Source: Pocillopora verrucosa
Taxonomy: Eukaryota > Cnidaria > Anthozoa > Scleractinia > Pocilloporidae
Length of the DNA stretch: 64,000 nucleotides
NCBI RefSeq assembly: GCF_036669915.1
Contig: NC_089316.1
Coordinates: forward strand, 8,249,520-8,313,519
Direction of reading: 5' to 3'
A model generated the notes under the pieces. It had not been told where the DNA came from, made no database searches, and saw nothing but the letters and a program-made list of their open reading frames with translations. Below are positions 38,639-50,322 of the stretch, piece after piece (positions within the stretch are counted from its first letter, which is position 1; every line of letters begins with the position of its first letter). The position numbers were made by a program, and so were the translations under genes.

Positions 38639-39639
38639 AACTGCTGTGTAATAAACAGGAAGATCTTACCAGAATTGGGCTGGTAGAACTCTTTGTAAAC
38701 TTTTTCCGATCAGCCAAAGCAAACGATTAGTAGCTGGAGTGAAAAAAGGACACCAACCTAAGCACCAGTAATATCTTTCCCTATTTATTATAAAGTCATC
38801 CTACCATCAAAAGTAAGAGGATCGATTTGATATTGTATGTCGAAAGTCCTCCGCGAGTGCATTGTCATTGCTTTTCTTCTCTCTGAAATTGGTCCACAAA
38901 ACTCGTGCCTCTCCCTCAACCAATCCGATTCAAAGCTACAACCAATCTCGAAATGGTCACTCGCGTTTTCCCGCGCTTCAAGCAGTTTGTGTGTTTCAGT
39001 TAACTTCAAGTTCACATTAGTTGTGACATTTTCCTTGCTATGATTGAGCGTTGCAATAATTTTGCTTTTGGTTTCATGACACTCAATCAAAAAGCGCTCT
39101 GAAACATCCCTGTAGCACCAAAATACTCTTACTAGTATTGAGCGTTTACGATCAGATCTTTGACCCAGTGTCGATTATTTAAACCATCACAAGATATGTA
39201 AGACAATGGCAATTGATTATGAAAAATTAAATACTTTTCAAAAGTAAAATTAGATGTATGTATGAGCTAAATTTGAAAATCACACATATCATTCGCCTGG
39301 GTTCTAAAATCAGTCCCATTCCGTTTAACCGACGATGCCGACGATTGAGGAAATCGTAGGGATATAGCGAGCTTCACGTAAGATTGAGATATGCAATAAA
39401 TGAACGAGTCATGTCCTTCTTTCAAAATATTTTCCCTAATCGCAGTTCACAAATAAATCAAGTCGTTCGCTGCTCTTGAATCAGGAAAAAAACAAATTGT
39501 TAAACCATAATAACATTTCGCTTCTCCACAATACTATGTTAGAGTATTCTATCTCGTTAACGTCTATAGTAATGGAAATACTTGATTTTCAATCAGCGTG
39601 TTGGAGAATTGGTTTCATCAACTTTTCAAGGTTCGGATA

Positions 39640-39745
39640 TATTTTTCTGGCACAAACCCAACATCCTGTAGACTATGACGTCATTAGGGTCCAAATTACC
39701 TACAGGTTTTTTTGGACTTGGGCCGGAGGATGTTTGTGCCAACTG
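39640..39745. repeat. small palindromic element with a central CRE-like site
   Basis: ggcacaaacccaacatcc (39649-39666) is complemented by ggaggatgtttgtgcc (39725-39740). Between them lies tgacgtcat. The arms are related to the 25-bp repeat at 38592. Confidence 0.6.
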
Positions 39746-40605
39746 TTTTCAATCTAAAATGATGAACCCTTTAACTTCTACGGAAATGATAGGTTTAAGC
39801 TAAGCTTTCGCCGTTCCATGGCATCGTTAGGGATGATAAAAAGATTTCGAGTATCCAGTAGTTTTTAACGGTAAGCAAATTGATGTAAAAGTAAAGAGTA
39901 CGTGAGATTGCGGTAAAGTAGATAAGTTGCTTAAAGGTTTTCAATGTTGTACGTATAAAATAAAAAATCTGTTTAGATGTACCAGTTGTAAGGAAATGTT
40001 TCCGCCGGCAAACTTGTTGCAGTTCTCCATGATACGAATTGAGAGAAAGTTTATACCTTCTTAAGTAAAATCATTCGACACATCATGCGTAGACTTACGG
40101 GACGTCGCTTTCTTGTGGAAAGGTCCTGATTTCAATGCATTTTCAGTCTTTTCAGGCAGTGGTCTCGACATGTAGAGATGTGTTTCAGTCTCAAGGGAGG
40201 AACTGTTTTTGTTTACGACGTATTAAGGCCCACGAGATCGTGCTTCCGATTAGTCAAAGGAAACTGAAATGTTGGGCGCACACTAACTGGGTTTTACTGA
40301 GGAACTAATATTCATGATCATTGCGAAAAGACCCAATGATTGCGGGAACTAGTTTGCGCGATTTTATTTTTAAATTGTACTAAGCGAGCACAAACTGGCA
40401 ACTGAGTTTCCCCCTTGATACAGATGTCACTACCTTACTACGTTATTTCGACAACCGAAGAAGTGCAATATGATTTTTATCACCTTTATATAAAAGTATT
40501 TATAGGAACTTATGCCAGGCCGTAAAAATTCAGTCAATCAGACTACAGGTGCCGTTGTACAATCAAGCACGATATCAATGGATCACGAGTAGTCACGGAT
40601 CCTTT

Positions 40606-40860
40606 ACGGCGAAGTCCATCGCGTGAGTCCAAAAGAATTGGTTAAAAAAACATTTGACGTTAACGCGCCGTGGGGAGCCCTTGGAGTGACGTCTATGTGC
40701 CACGGGAGAGCTCCATGAGTGAGGCACTCTAAAGTGATAAAGAAAAGGCACCTCTCTCATGGACCTCCAGCGACGCACTGACGTTACTCCAAGAAGCTCT
40801 CCGCAGCGCCCAAAAATCAATTTTTTCACTGATTTTTTTAATCGCGGACTTCGCTGAAAA
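40606..40860. repeat. imperfect 250-bp hairpin (foldback)
   Basis: The outer ends gcgaagtcc and ggacttcgc are complementary, as are gcgc-gtggggagcccttggag (from about 40667) and ctccaagaagctctccgcag (to about 40807), and ctccatgagtgagg with cctctctcatgga. Together they give one long imperfect stem with a loop near 40735. Confidence 0.7.
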
Positions 40861-42034
40861 GGAGGGACTGCTCGTGGTATACGATATTAATTCCGCTAAA
40901 ATCTACAATAATAAGCAGTAACACGGCTAGTTTCCTTCAAGCGTTTGACCGCAATTAACAACTTTATTTCCCATCTATTTTTGGCATCGAAATTTAATCG
41001 ATGTATTTTTAGAGTTTTAAGTGGACAGTGAGGAGCTGGTTCCAAGACAATCAAAATGATTTCTGCGTTAAAATGACTAATATTAGAATGATTAAGTTGG
41101 ATCTTTTTTTTCTACATTGTTATGTAACACTTTCTCGTTCTATACCATAGAATATCACATTTGTCACCTTCATTTCCGTGGCATATTCACAGCTATTCCT
41201 GACAAAAATAAAGCTCGTGGTATATTACATGGTACACCACGAGATTGGGTTACATAACCTGTAAGTGTTTAAAAATACGCTATTATGAGGGTGTCACACA
41301 CGCCTATTTAAAAGTTCTTCATCAGAAACATATGAATGTCAGAAGACTTAGCAGAATTCGTGCTGAGACTGATGATGATGATGTGAAACTCCTACAGTGT
41401 TATGTAATGCTGGACTGCATCATCTGATTAAAATTTTCATCTGAAATTTTTCCTTTTTTGGGATTGCAATAACAGGGAAGACCAGCTGCGGAGCGCACCA
41501 CGTCAAGTTAGCAAAAGGCACTAAGGGCTCTCGTCCTGTCTTTTACGGTCTTCTTTTTAAAATCTGTATTCTGTAATATATGTCTACTAACCGTGATAAT
41601 TCGATTTAACGCCTGGGGCGCTCATTTATTTATGGTGCTTTTACGATGGGGGCGCTCATTAGGGCACTTATTAGATCTTGATAGGAACAGGGCGTGCAAT
41701 TTTTTTTTTTGAGAAATTGCTGAATGTGCAAAACAAATCTTTGATGTTTATCTAAGAAGGAACAACAGCAGAAGTTGTAAAAGCGCAAATATCCGAATAT
41801 ATTAATGGTAAGGAATATACTCTGGTGGTTCTATCAGTGAAACAGAATAGGGTCGCTTACACAATAAGGTCGCTTATCAACGAAAAGAAATTCGAGGTGG
41901 GGGGAAAGGAGTGGAGCTTACTAGAGGGGAAGGCGCTTAGTGGAACGAAGGCGCTTATTCGAATCATTATGGTACATCAAAATCGCTTCACTCAGGTTAA
42001 CTCTGGTGGACTGACTAGAACTCTTATCGAACTC

Positions 42035-42036
<2 letters not shown>

Positions 42037-42112
<76 letters not shown>

Positions 42113-42120
42113 TTCTCTCT
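42037..42120 (+). repeat. (CT)n microsatellite
   Basis: About 42 CT units, with two CTTT interruptions near the 3' end. Confidence 0.98.
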
Positions 42121-43354
42121 TTGACCCTACACTTACCCTATCAGTAATGCTAAAGCACGCACTCTTACACTAACTATCGGTCGGCATGAGCGAGCATGTT
42201 GGCCAACCTGACCTTGGAGGATTTAACCCCCTATTGTTAGATCACTAACCCAAACACTTTTACAGGAATCTCGCATGTTTTATTTATTTCCTTTTTTTGG
42301 TTTGTTTAAGAATCTCACTCATAAAAAACAATGTAGTTAATGCTTCCGATCTTACTCTTTGACTGCCTAACCAAAACAAGGACTCTAGTGTGGGTACAAG
42401 GCAAGGTCAGCAGACAAACTAAGCACTTTCACTAATGAAAGTCAGACAAGACAGTCACAATTAGAAGACTCATTACAGTAGCTTTAATCTGAATAACTTC
42501 GGACTTTACAGTTGTTAAGTTTAGCTCCGACCATCCCCTTACCCTCCCCCGCTTCCTCCCACTTAGTCTCCGAGAGTTTGTCCGTCCATTTTGTCTCACG
42601 TGAATTTTTGTCTTAGGAAGCCTGGAAACGGTTGCCTAGAGACATTCATTGATCGTTTGACTAATGCGTCAATGCACTAACTTTCTCCGATCCTCGCTTA
42701 GCAACAGCCCATAAGACGATACGCTGCTTAAATGAACTAAATATCAGAGAGTATTTTTACACATGATACGAGAGTAAGGATTAAAAATCTGCATTGGAGA
42801 ATTTTAAGTGAAGTGTCGAAAGGCCTCGAAAGTGTTCGAGTATCAAATTTGTGTCACTTTGCTCCGCTGAGTGATAAAGTCCATGCTCACTTCAGTCACT
42901 CGAATGCTACATCGCGGTTTACTTTAAAAAAAGAATCGTGTTCCTCATAAAAGTTGCTTAAACTGATGTTTGTTGATTTCTAATTTAGCACAATGAAAAT
43001 TCAAGTTACTGATTGCTTAAACGAGAGTTAAAATACAGTTTTCTGTAGCTGATTTTCATCCAGGTTTAGGTTTACCTGCACATGTCTTGCTGGTGTGAAT
43101 GAGGCATAAGACGGACTGTCGGAAGGGTGAGGGGAAAGTCCATTAGAGAGCGAGACGAAATAAGCTAGATTCCCATATCTTTGGCCAAGCTTCGCGCTAA
43201 TAAACTCCCTTTAATTTGCCACAATCATATGGGGGATATGAATGGAACAGAGGACTCGCGTCATTCTATCAACCTATCAGATACAAACACCAAGCCATTT
43301 ATCTACTTTTGCAGTGAGTCTCTTGGAGCTCTAATTGGTTCCCTACATAGGATA

Positions 43355-43356
<2 letters not shown>

Positions 43357-43389
<33 letters not shown>
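43357..43389 (+). repeat. (TTA)n microsatellite
   Basis: Eleven TTA units, about 150 bp upstream of the start codon of transporter C. Confidence 0.97.
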
Positions 43390-43534
43390 TTATTTCCCAC
43401 TAAGGTTCACCGATCATTAACAGGATATGTCACCTGTAATGTCACGCGACCCTTGAGTCATGTTTTATTTAATTTTAAAGCTTTGGAATTGCGATTTAAT
43501 CGTCGAGCAGTCCTTATCAACCGCTGCTTCCGAA

Positions 43535-46500
43535 ATGGGCGATTTACCCAACAGTTTCTCTCATTCGCTATCTACCCAGTCCACTGGAATCCTGAGGAAA
43601 GAACGAGTTGGCTGGACAATCCTTGCCACTTTTATTGCAGCTATTGGCCCTGTAACCTTTGGTTACTGTGTGGGGTATTCTTCGTCAGCACTGCTTGATT
43701 TACAGAACGAAAATGCACCTTCCGATGTTCGCCTATCGTCCGAACAAGCATCGTGGTTTTCAGTAAGTTCAATGGCACTTTTTTACAATGATATTATCAA
43801 TAGGAAAATAATTATGCTGATTCTGCGCGAAATTCTGACCACAGCTTCTAAAGTTTTTGCGATTTTTAACTTTTTTTCCTTTTCAATAAACGTTATTCTT
43901 AATACAGCTTGGAGCTATTTTTCTATCTGAGCGGTGCGGCGTTATTCATGGAGAGTCAAAAATAAAAATTAGGCTATAGTTTTGTCTCAATTAAAAATTG
44001 GTCGGTGAAAGCACGTTAGTCGTTAATCAGTTTTTCCTCTGCTCCCAAAGTCTGAATGCTTGCGTGATACAACAAGAAACGGGCGAGACATCTGACAACC
44101 CCATGAACAGACCAGAAGACACATGACATTGCACAGACAGCCAGCGAGCACGTAGATATTACGCTCTATGTTGACCACTCTTTACCTGTCAAGAATTTTT
44201 TTTGATAATAAATTTGGAGCTAAATCGTCAAGATGTTGAGGATATGTTACGAACAACCATATTTCAAGCGCATAGTGATTGAAAATAAATAACAATGCCA
44301 AAAAGAAAAAAGAACCCTAGTGTTTGCTATTGTGCGATTGAAGAGTTTGCTGGTAATTTATATCATTTTATTTATTGTTTTCCACAAATTTGGCATTCAA
44401 AGAGATAAAATTTAAGTGTACATATATTCAATAATCTGGGTGTACGAACAAGGATATTTCTGTCTGACGTCGGGAAAAAAAAAACTACTGAGCCCAGCTC
44501 GAAGAGCAAGACATTAATCATTGGAAATCGATGTCACTTCTGTGTTTGTAATGTTTGCAAGATTATCTTTAAAAGGGAATTTTTCGCCAGTTCTGCAGAG
44601 AGGATCCGAACGAAGGGTCAAATGCCACGGCTTTTCCAGTTAAGAGAATCTTTATTAATAAATGACACACCGGATAAATTTGTTCCCGTTTGTTGTAGTA
44701 ATACACTTTCATTTCACGTTTAATCCGCGTTCAATTCACGAGCAGCAGCCTTTAATCCGCGCTCGGCCGCGTTCGTGAGCGTTAAACGCGAACAGGGAAA
44801 CCAAAATTCAACAGTGTCCTGATGTTCACATGTTTTTTTCATAACTTTCCCACAAATTGTTCAAGGTCATAATTCAAGGTCAAAATTACTTACGATCTTC
44901 AGAAACCCTTCAGTATTGTCCACTTTACCAACAAATGCACCTCGAGATAAAGGGTTTTTGTCGATCAGGCGACCGCAGTTAACTAAAAGTTTGATCGCTG
45001 AGGGATCATGCAAAAGCATTGAATAAACAGGCAAACATAAACCGTGGAAAAAGTTTGCGATTTTTAAATTATGTACATTTTTAAAAGGTTGTTCCTGTAT
45101 CGGCACTCTTCTGAAAGAATTTACCAATAACGCGCTGAGCTTATCGGCTGGTCTTAATAGTAGCTGCTTGGATTGCTCCCAATGTGTGGTTAATAATTAT
45201 TTAAGGTATAGTATTAATTTGTAATAGTTCCAAGATTCGGAGCTTTTTACAATTGAAATATTAAACTAATTGGAAATATTGCATTTGTTTAATCTTCTGC
45301 AACGGTTCTGGCTTGAAAGGCGCGGCAGCCTAATAGTTATAGCACCCTAGACATCCTGCAGGTGTATAAATGAGTACAGGCGAATTTAAAACGGAGAGTA
45401 ACCCTGTGATGGACCAGCCGTCCTATCCAGGGGGAGGGGAGAGTAGAAATATTTTCGTCACTTAGGCTGTATGGACTACTGACATGACGCAGACTTTTTT
45501 AATTTCTAGTATGTACATCACCATAAACAGTGCCGATAAGTGGTTATTTATTTAACGCCAAGGGATCCTCAAAGAAAAATTTTGTACTTAATTATATAAT
45601 TAGGTTATAAATTTACCATTAATTATTAATGAACATTCAATTAATCATTAATTGTCATTATATTCTTATTTCTTTATTAATTTTAGCTTAATTTTTTTAA
45701 ATTTATCATTTTTCATTCGCTCCGGGAATTCCGGCTGTTCCAAGTATTCCTATTCTGGTTTCGAATTACAGCATTCTTTATTTTCCAACCTACTGATAAG
45801 AAAGCTAACTTTGAAATATCCCGCAGCGCTTTTTCTTCGCCTCAGACATATTCCGAGATCTTCACTCTGCGAACAGGCATTATTTCCTCTTTTCTTAGCG
45901 TTTCAGGTGAACGGAGAGGAGATAAGTGTAAGGCGGGTGCGGAAAAAGTGCGTGGCTACCGCGCGAAAAACTCGAGAAGCGAGACACGCGTAAGTGGACA
46001 AGCGCGAAAAAAGTGGCGCGTAATTTTGTTCGTACTCTTCCTCTCTCGCGTGATTTTTACCTCACCTTCTTCCCACACTCGCCCTGCATTAGTCCACGCT
46101 GGTAGAAAAAAAAGGCGCTCCCATGCCCCAACCCCCTCCCCCCTTAAAAAAAAAGTGTCACCTGGGAGGGCGCTCAAGTGATATTTGGACTGCTAGCAAG
46201 CTGCACAATGGGTGTAAATTTTTGGTAGTGCCGCTGTCCAGACGTTAAATTCTGAGAAACATTTTTTTTCAAAATACTGTAAATCACTGAATATGCTAAT
46301 CATGGCGTCTTGATGTCGCTTGTGTTTAGCAAAGTAGACAACAATGAGCCACAATACATCTTTCACCTGAGAAGACGCCTCACCTTGCCATATTTTAAAC
46401 GACCACTTCCACAATCCGGCTGGTCTTAAATGCGTGCATACCGTTATATCCATGAATATCTAATTTTTTAAATTAATTATTTCCAGTCTTTGCTCAATGT

Positions 46501-48936
46501 GGGTGCTATTGTTGGAAGTCTTATCGGTGGATGGGCGATTGACAAGTTTGGTCGAAAGGGTACCATCGTTTTATGTGCGATACCTTTTGAGATCGGATGG
46601 CTCCTCATAAGCTGTGCTCATCACGTTTCCATGTTTCACGCTGGCCGGATCATTACAGGCTTAGGCATCGGTGTAATTTCACTTGCTTACCCGGTAAGAC
46701 ATAAGGACTTAAAGTAACATCAGATTTCAGACCTTAAGGTCCATTCCACCGTAGTTTACTCCGGTTTTAAAAGTCTAAAGCGAGTGTGAGCAGAACCGTG
46801 CGCCCTCTCCTCCTCCCCTCCCGCCCCCCCTCCCCTCCCAGGAGCTTCCTAAGCTGGTGATCATTTCTTTTATTCTCATGACCTTTAATTTTGATTCAGG
46901 GGTGATACCGTAAGGAGAAATGAGTAGCCAGTCTCTCTTAAGGGTTGAAGGGTTTGCGTGGTCAACTATACCGCGGGCACGCCAATGCCACGGCTTTGTC
47001 CAGTAGTCCAGTGGTCAGTGCACTGGGCTCCGAGTCAGACGACCCGGGTTCTAGTCCTGGCCGGGGCAAGGCGTTGTGCCCTTGAGACGTGCGGGACAAA
47101 AAAAATGCAAGCTCCGCTTTTAGGCTTTGCTAAATCTATATATTATATGTTAGGTCAGGAATAGCATTGTTCTAGTAAGTAGCACATCGCGCGCACCCGA
47201 AGTCCAGCATGGTAACCACGAGGCTATCACTTCGAACCGTTCAACTGAATAGAGAGCCGTAAGTAGTAAACTCCCAAGAAGCTTGTATTCACACGTTCTA
47301 GAAGTCTGGCCCTGAGCCCTCATTGGCACATTATGTTGTGTTTTTGGGTGAGACTCTAGAGTCACTGAATGCCTCTCGCCACCCAGGGCTATCAATCGTT
47401 ACCGCTAAAACAGTCAGCAAAACCTGACTTGTGCTGCGAGTAAACCATTATCTCATCTTGGGGAAAAGACTGGAATAAGCTGCAGCAATTTATAGCTCCC
47501 TTGATCCCTATAGCTTAGTCTATCCGTTCTGCCTTAGGTCTACGTAGCTGAGATCGCAACTGCACGACTGCGCGGGACACTTGGGGCTGTCAATCAACTG
47601 GCCATAGCAGCTGGCATCTTACTAAGTTATAGCTTTGGAGTCCTTGTGCATTGGAGGTGGCTAGCTCTCATTGGTGCTATGCTCCCTGCCCTACTCGTGA
47701 TTTTGATGTTCCCTATGCCGGAGACTCCTCGCTGGTCGTTGGGAAATAACCGAAACAGCGAAGCGGCCAATGCATTGTTGTGGTTAAGAGGACCTGATTT
47801 TGACGTCGAGGAAGAGTGTTGTGTGATTAAAGCGAGTCTAGACGAAGGTTAGCTCCTATAATATATTAATTGATAGTGAGGGGAATTTACCTCATCCCTA
47901 CACAAGGCTCCTTCGTTCCCTTTGAAAACCATGTGAACCCCTTCACTCCCAAGATCTCATTAGTAATTCTCCTTACTGTCTGCCATACAATTCTGAAAAT
48001 GTTAAGTCGGAGAATTTGATATTGGATCAACTAGTAATCCCATAATTGATATTTTTCTTTATTCTCATCACTTTTCTGCTTGATATTGTATTGATATAGT
48101 GAAGAGAAATTCTGTCTTGGTCAGTCATGGGAGTTAAAGGGTTAATTGCAGTGGATGTAACTGTTCATGTTATTCAATCCTCAACAGATCATCAGGAGAG
48201 GCTTCCTTGGCGTGACTTCTTATTACCATCGATGTTAAAGCCCCTGCTGATCAGTATTGGGTTGATGGTTTTTCAGCAGTTCTCTGGGGTAAACGCAGTA
48301 ATCTTCAATGCTGCATCCATCTTTTCAAACGCAGGCTTTTCCGATGCAAAGCTTATCAGCATTACTGTGGGAGCCGTACAATTTATTGGTGCTGGCTTAG
48401 GTTGTCTGCTCATGGACAAAGCTGGAAGACGAAAGATCCTTCTGATGACTGGACTGGTGATGTGCATCTGTCATGTAGTACTAGGAGTGTATTTTGAGAT
48501 CTACATCCCTCCAACAGAGAAAACCCCACAAGCGGACACTCTCGCCTTGCTTGGCTCTATCCATAGATCTGTTCAAGCGAAAAGAATTTCCTCTCTGTCA
48601 ATCACAAGCCTTGTCGTATTCAACATGTTTTACGCCCTCGGTTGGGGACCAGTTGCGTGGTTAATAATGTCGGAAATATTTCCTCAACGAGCTCGAGGCC
48701 AGGCTGGTGGTATTGCGACGTTGATTAATTGGACATGTTCTTTTATCGTTACCCAAACGTACCAGTCCATGGCCGACACTTTGTCTATCCAAGGGGCATA
48801 CTGGTTTTACGCCGGATGCTGCTTCTTCGCGTTTATTTTCGTCTATTTCTTTCTACCTGAGACAAAAGGCAGGACCTTGGAGGAAATGGAAGCCATGTTT
48901 GACCAAGATAAACAAGACTATGAAAGGATTAGCTAA
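43535..48936 (+). CDS. SLC2 sugar transporter, paralogue C
   Basis: Exons are 43535-43762, 46487-46693, 47538-47847 and 48188-48936, giving 497 aa. The start MGDLPNSFSH at 43535 matches the paralogues' N-terminal length; an in-frame ATG at 43460 would add 25 residues and is less likely. Motifs: [86 protein letters not shown]. Exon 3 is 310 nt, six more than in all paralogues, because the donor gaag/gttagc lies two codons later. It ends YERIS, a possible YxxPhi motif. A MITE ends 43 bp before the exon 4 acceptor. Canonical substrate residues suggest a working hexose carrier. Confidence 0.93.
45320..45475 (+). repeat. dispersed SINE-like repeat, copy 2
   Basis: A tRNA-like opening (gcggcagcctaatagttata) is followed by ataaatgagtacaggcgaat and gatggaccagccgtcctatc, then cagggggagg and gtagaaatattttcgtcact. 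It is the longest of the four copies in the window and lies in intron 1 of transporter C. Confidence 0.6.
46848..46953 (-). mobile_element. partial MITE, subfamily 2 (transporter C intron 2)
   Basis: Right half only: tgatcatttcttttattctc, then ggggtgata and end aagggttgaagggtt, abutting the SINE copy at 46956. Confidence 0.75.
46956..47146 (+). repeat. tRNA-derived SINE, copy 2 (transporter C intron 2)
   Basis: A box TAGTCCAGTGG at 47004-47014 and B box GGTTCTAGTCC at 47047-47057. The 5' end abuts a partial MITE that ends at about 46953. Confidence 0.8.
47935..48145 (-). mobile_element. MITE copy, subfamily 1 (transporter C intron 3)
   Basis: Ends ccccttcactcccaagatct and catgggagttaaagggttaa. 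It ends 42 bp before the exon 4 acceptor. Confidence 0.9.
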
Positions 48937-50322
48937 GTAATAAGAAAAAGATGAATAGTTATGAGGCATATTTCCGTCGGTCGGAGTAGCCAAATTCATC
49001 CCTAAGCGTTTTTTGAACACCAGGGCTCTTCATCGTAGGAAAACGTTTTCCTGTGGTGAAGTCTTGATAGCAGAAGCTGAGTGCGAAAGTTTTTAGGCAA
49101 GGCTTAAGCGCAAATTTTGAACCATTTCTGGAATGTTTTTGTGGGTTAACTTTGCTTTTCATTGTGATTATTTGGAAATTAATGCGTGCGCTAAAACATT
49201 GCGTTTCCCTCCCAGCCAATCAGCTGATCAGAAAGATTTTCCGCATGAATATTGGAAAAGTAAAGCACTTATTAAGTAACTCTGCGGACTTTTCCCATAA
49301 AGCCCTTAGGTAACATTGTTGATTATAACCGACTGTATAACCTTTGCCGCTTTCTATCCAGACAGAAAACAGAAGTGATCATTTAGATGTTTAGAATGTA
49401 CGATTTTTGCACATTGCCCTGGCGGAAAATTAGTTCATATTCACTTCCTTCTTCACAATTTCCTTCCACATAGTAGATAGTCTGGTGTAAATACAGTGTA
49501 GGTTTATTTCAGCACTTGCACGAAATAAAAAAAAAATATTTGATCAATCAATTCAGTTAAGTATATCTATTGGTATTATGACACTCATTTTGGACATGAG
49601 CCTCGATAAATGATAATGATAATAATCTGATATGTAAAAGAGAATCATTAATCAAAATTTGAAGGCAGAAACCGCCAGTCAATTACAATTACAACTACAA
49701 TATAATAACCGTAATTCGAGTTCTTGTTACAATTACTACCCGATAAAAAGTGGTGTAATGCGTGAGTTTTGTTTCAAGCGTGCTTGAAGCGTTTCGCATC
49801 TGCGAACGTAGAAGTGACTTAACATAGTGATTACATACCATCAGAACCAAGTTGTCTTAGAGGAATTGAAAACGGCCACATTGGCCAGTTAGTTGTTGTG
49901 GCAAAAGATGAATCGAAAAAATACGTGTAGTTAAATGATTTTGTGTTCGAAAAGTCTTACTTTTCCATTCTCTTTTTTAGATTTCTTTACACTTGTGATT
50001 CGATTTTCTCTTTTTCCGGAAAGTTTGCCGGTTTTTTGTTTTTGTTTTTCAATTTTGCGCGGGAAATTGGCGCGTGGCTGGCCAAATTCGATCCGTTTGC
50101 GCATGCTTTACGTTTTAACGTTGTCTTATCCACACGTTGTTACTCTCCTGCTTAGCCATTCTGTGACATGTCACGCAACACTCCATCTAAGCGTTACGTG
50201 ACTTCCATAACCAAGGCTGGGATGCTGGTCATCACGTGTTTTCGATGACATAATGGCACCAGCTTGCAGCACCTGATGCGAATCACCGAATTAAGTCTTT
50301 GCCATTTAACGAAGTATCGAAA
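48937..50322. other. spacer between transporters C and D
   Basis: C and D are in tandem on the plus strand. A possible poly(A) signal for C (AATAAA at 49524-49529) lies 590 bp after its stop. No other gene or clear repeat is seen. Confidence 0.5.

Larger units (their letters stand above)
38211..43534. other. 5.3-kb head-to-head spacer between transporters B and C
   Basis: No gene is visible. B (minus) and C (plus) diverge from here, so both promoters should lie in it. It holds an A-rich tract (38393-38414), a 25-bp duplication (38592-38638), a small palindromic element (39640-39745), a long imperfect hairpin (40606-40860), a (CT)n run and a (TTA)n run. Confidence 0.6.

Noticed and set aside
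43460-43534. Upstream in-frame ATG of transporter C adding 25 residues
   Set aside because: No paralogue has this extension and the residues (MFYLILKLWN) look like translated leader.
44867-45127. 86-codon minus-strand frame in intron 1 of transporter C
   Set aside because: It has no ATG start at its beginning, no identified domain and no neighbouring exon.
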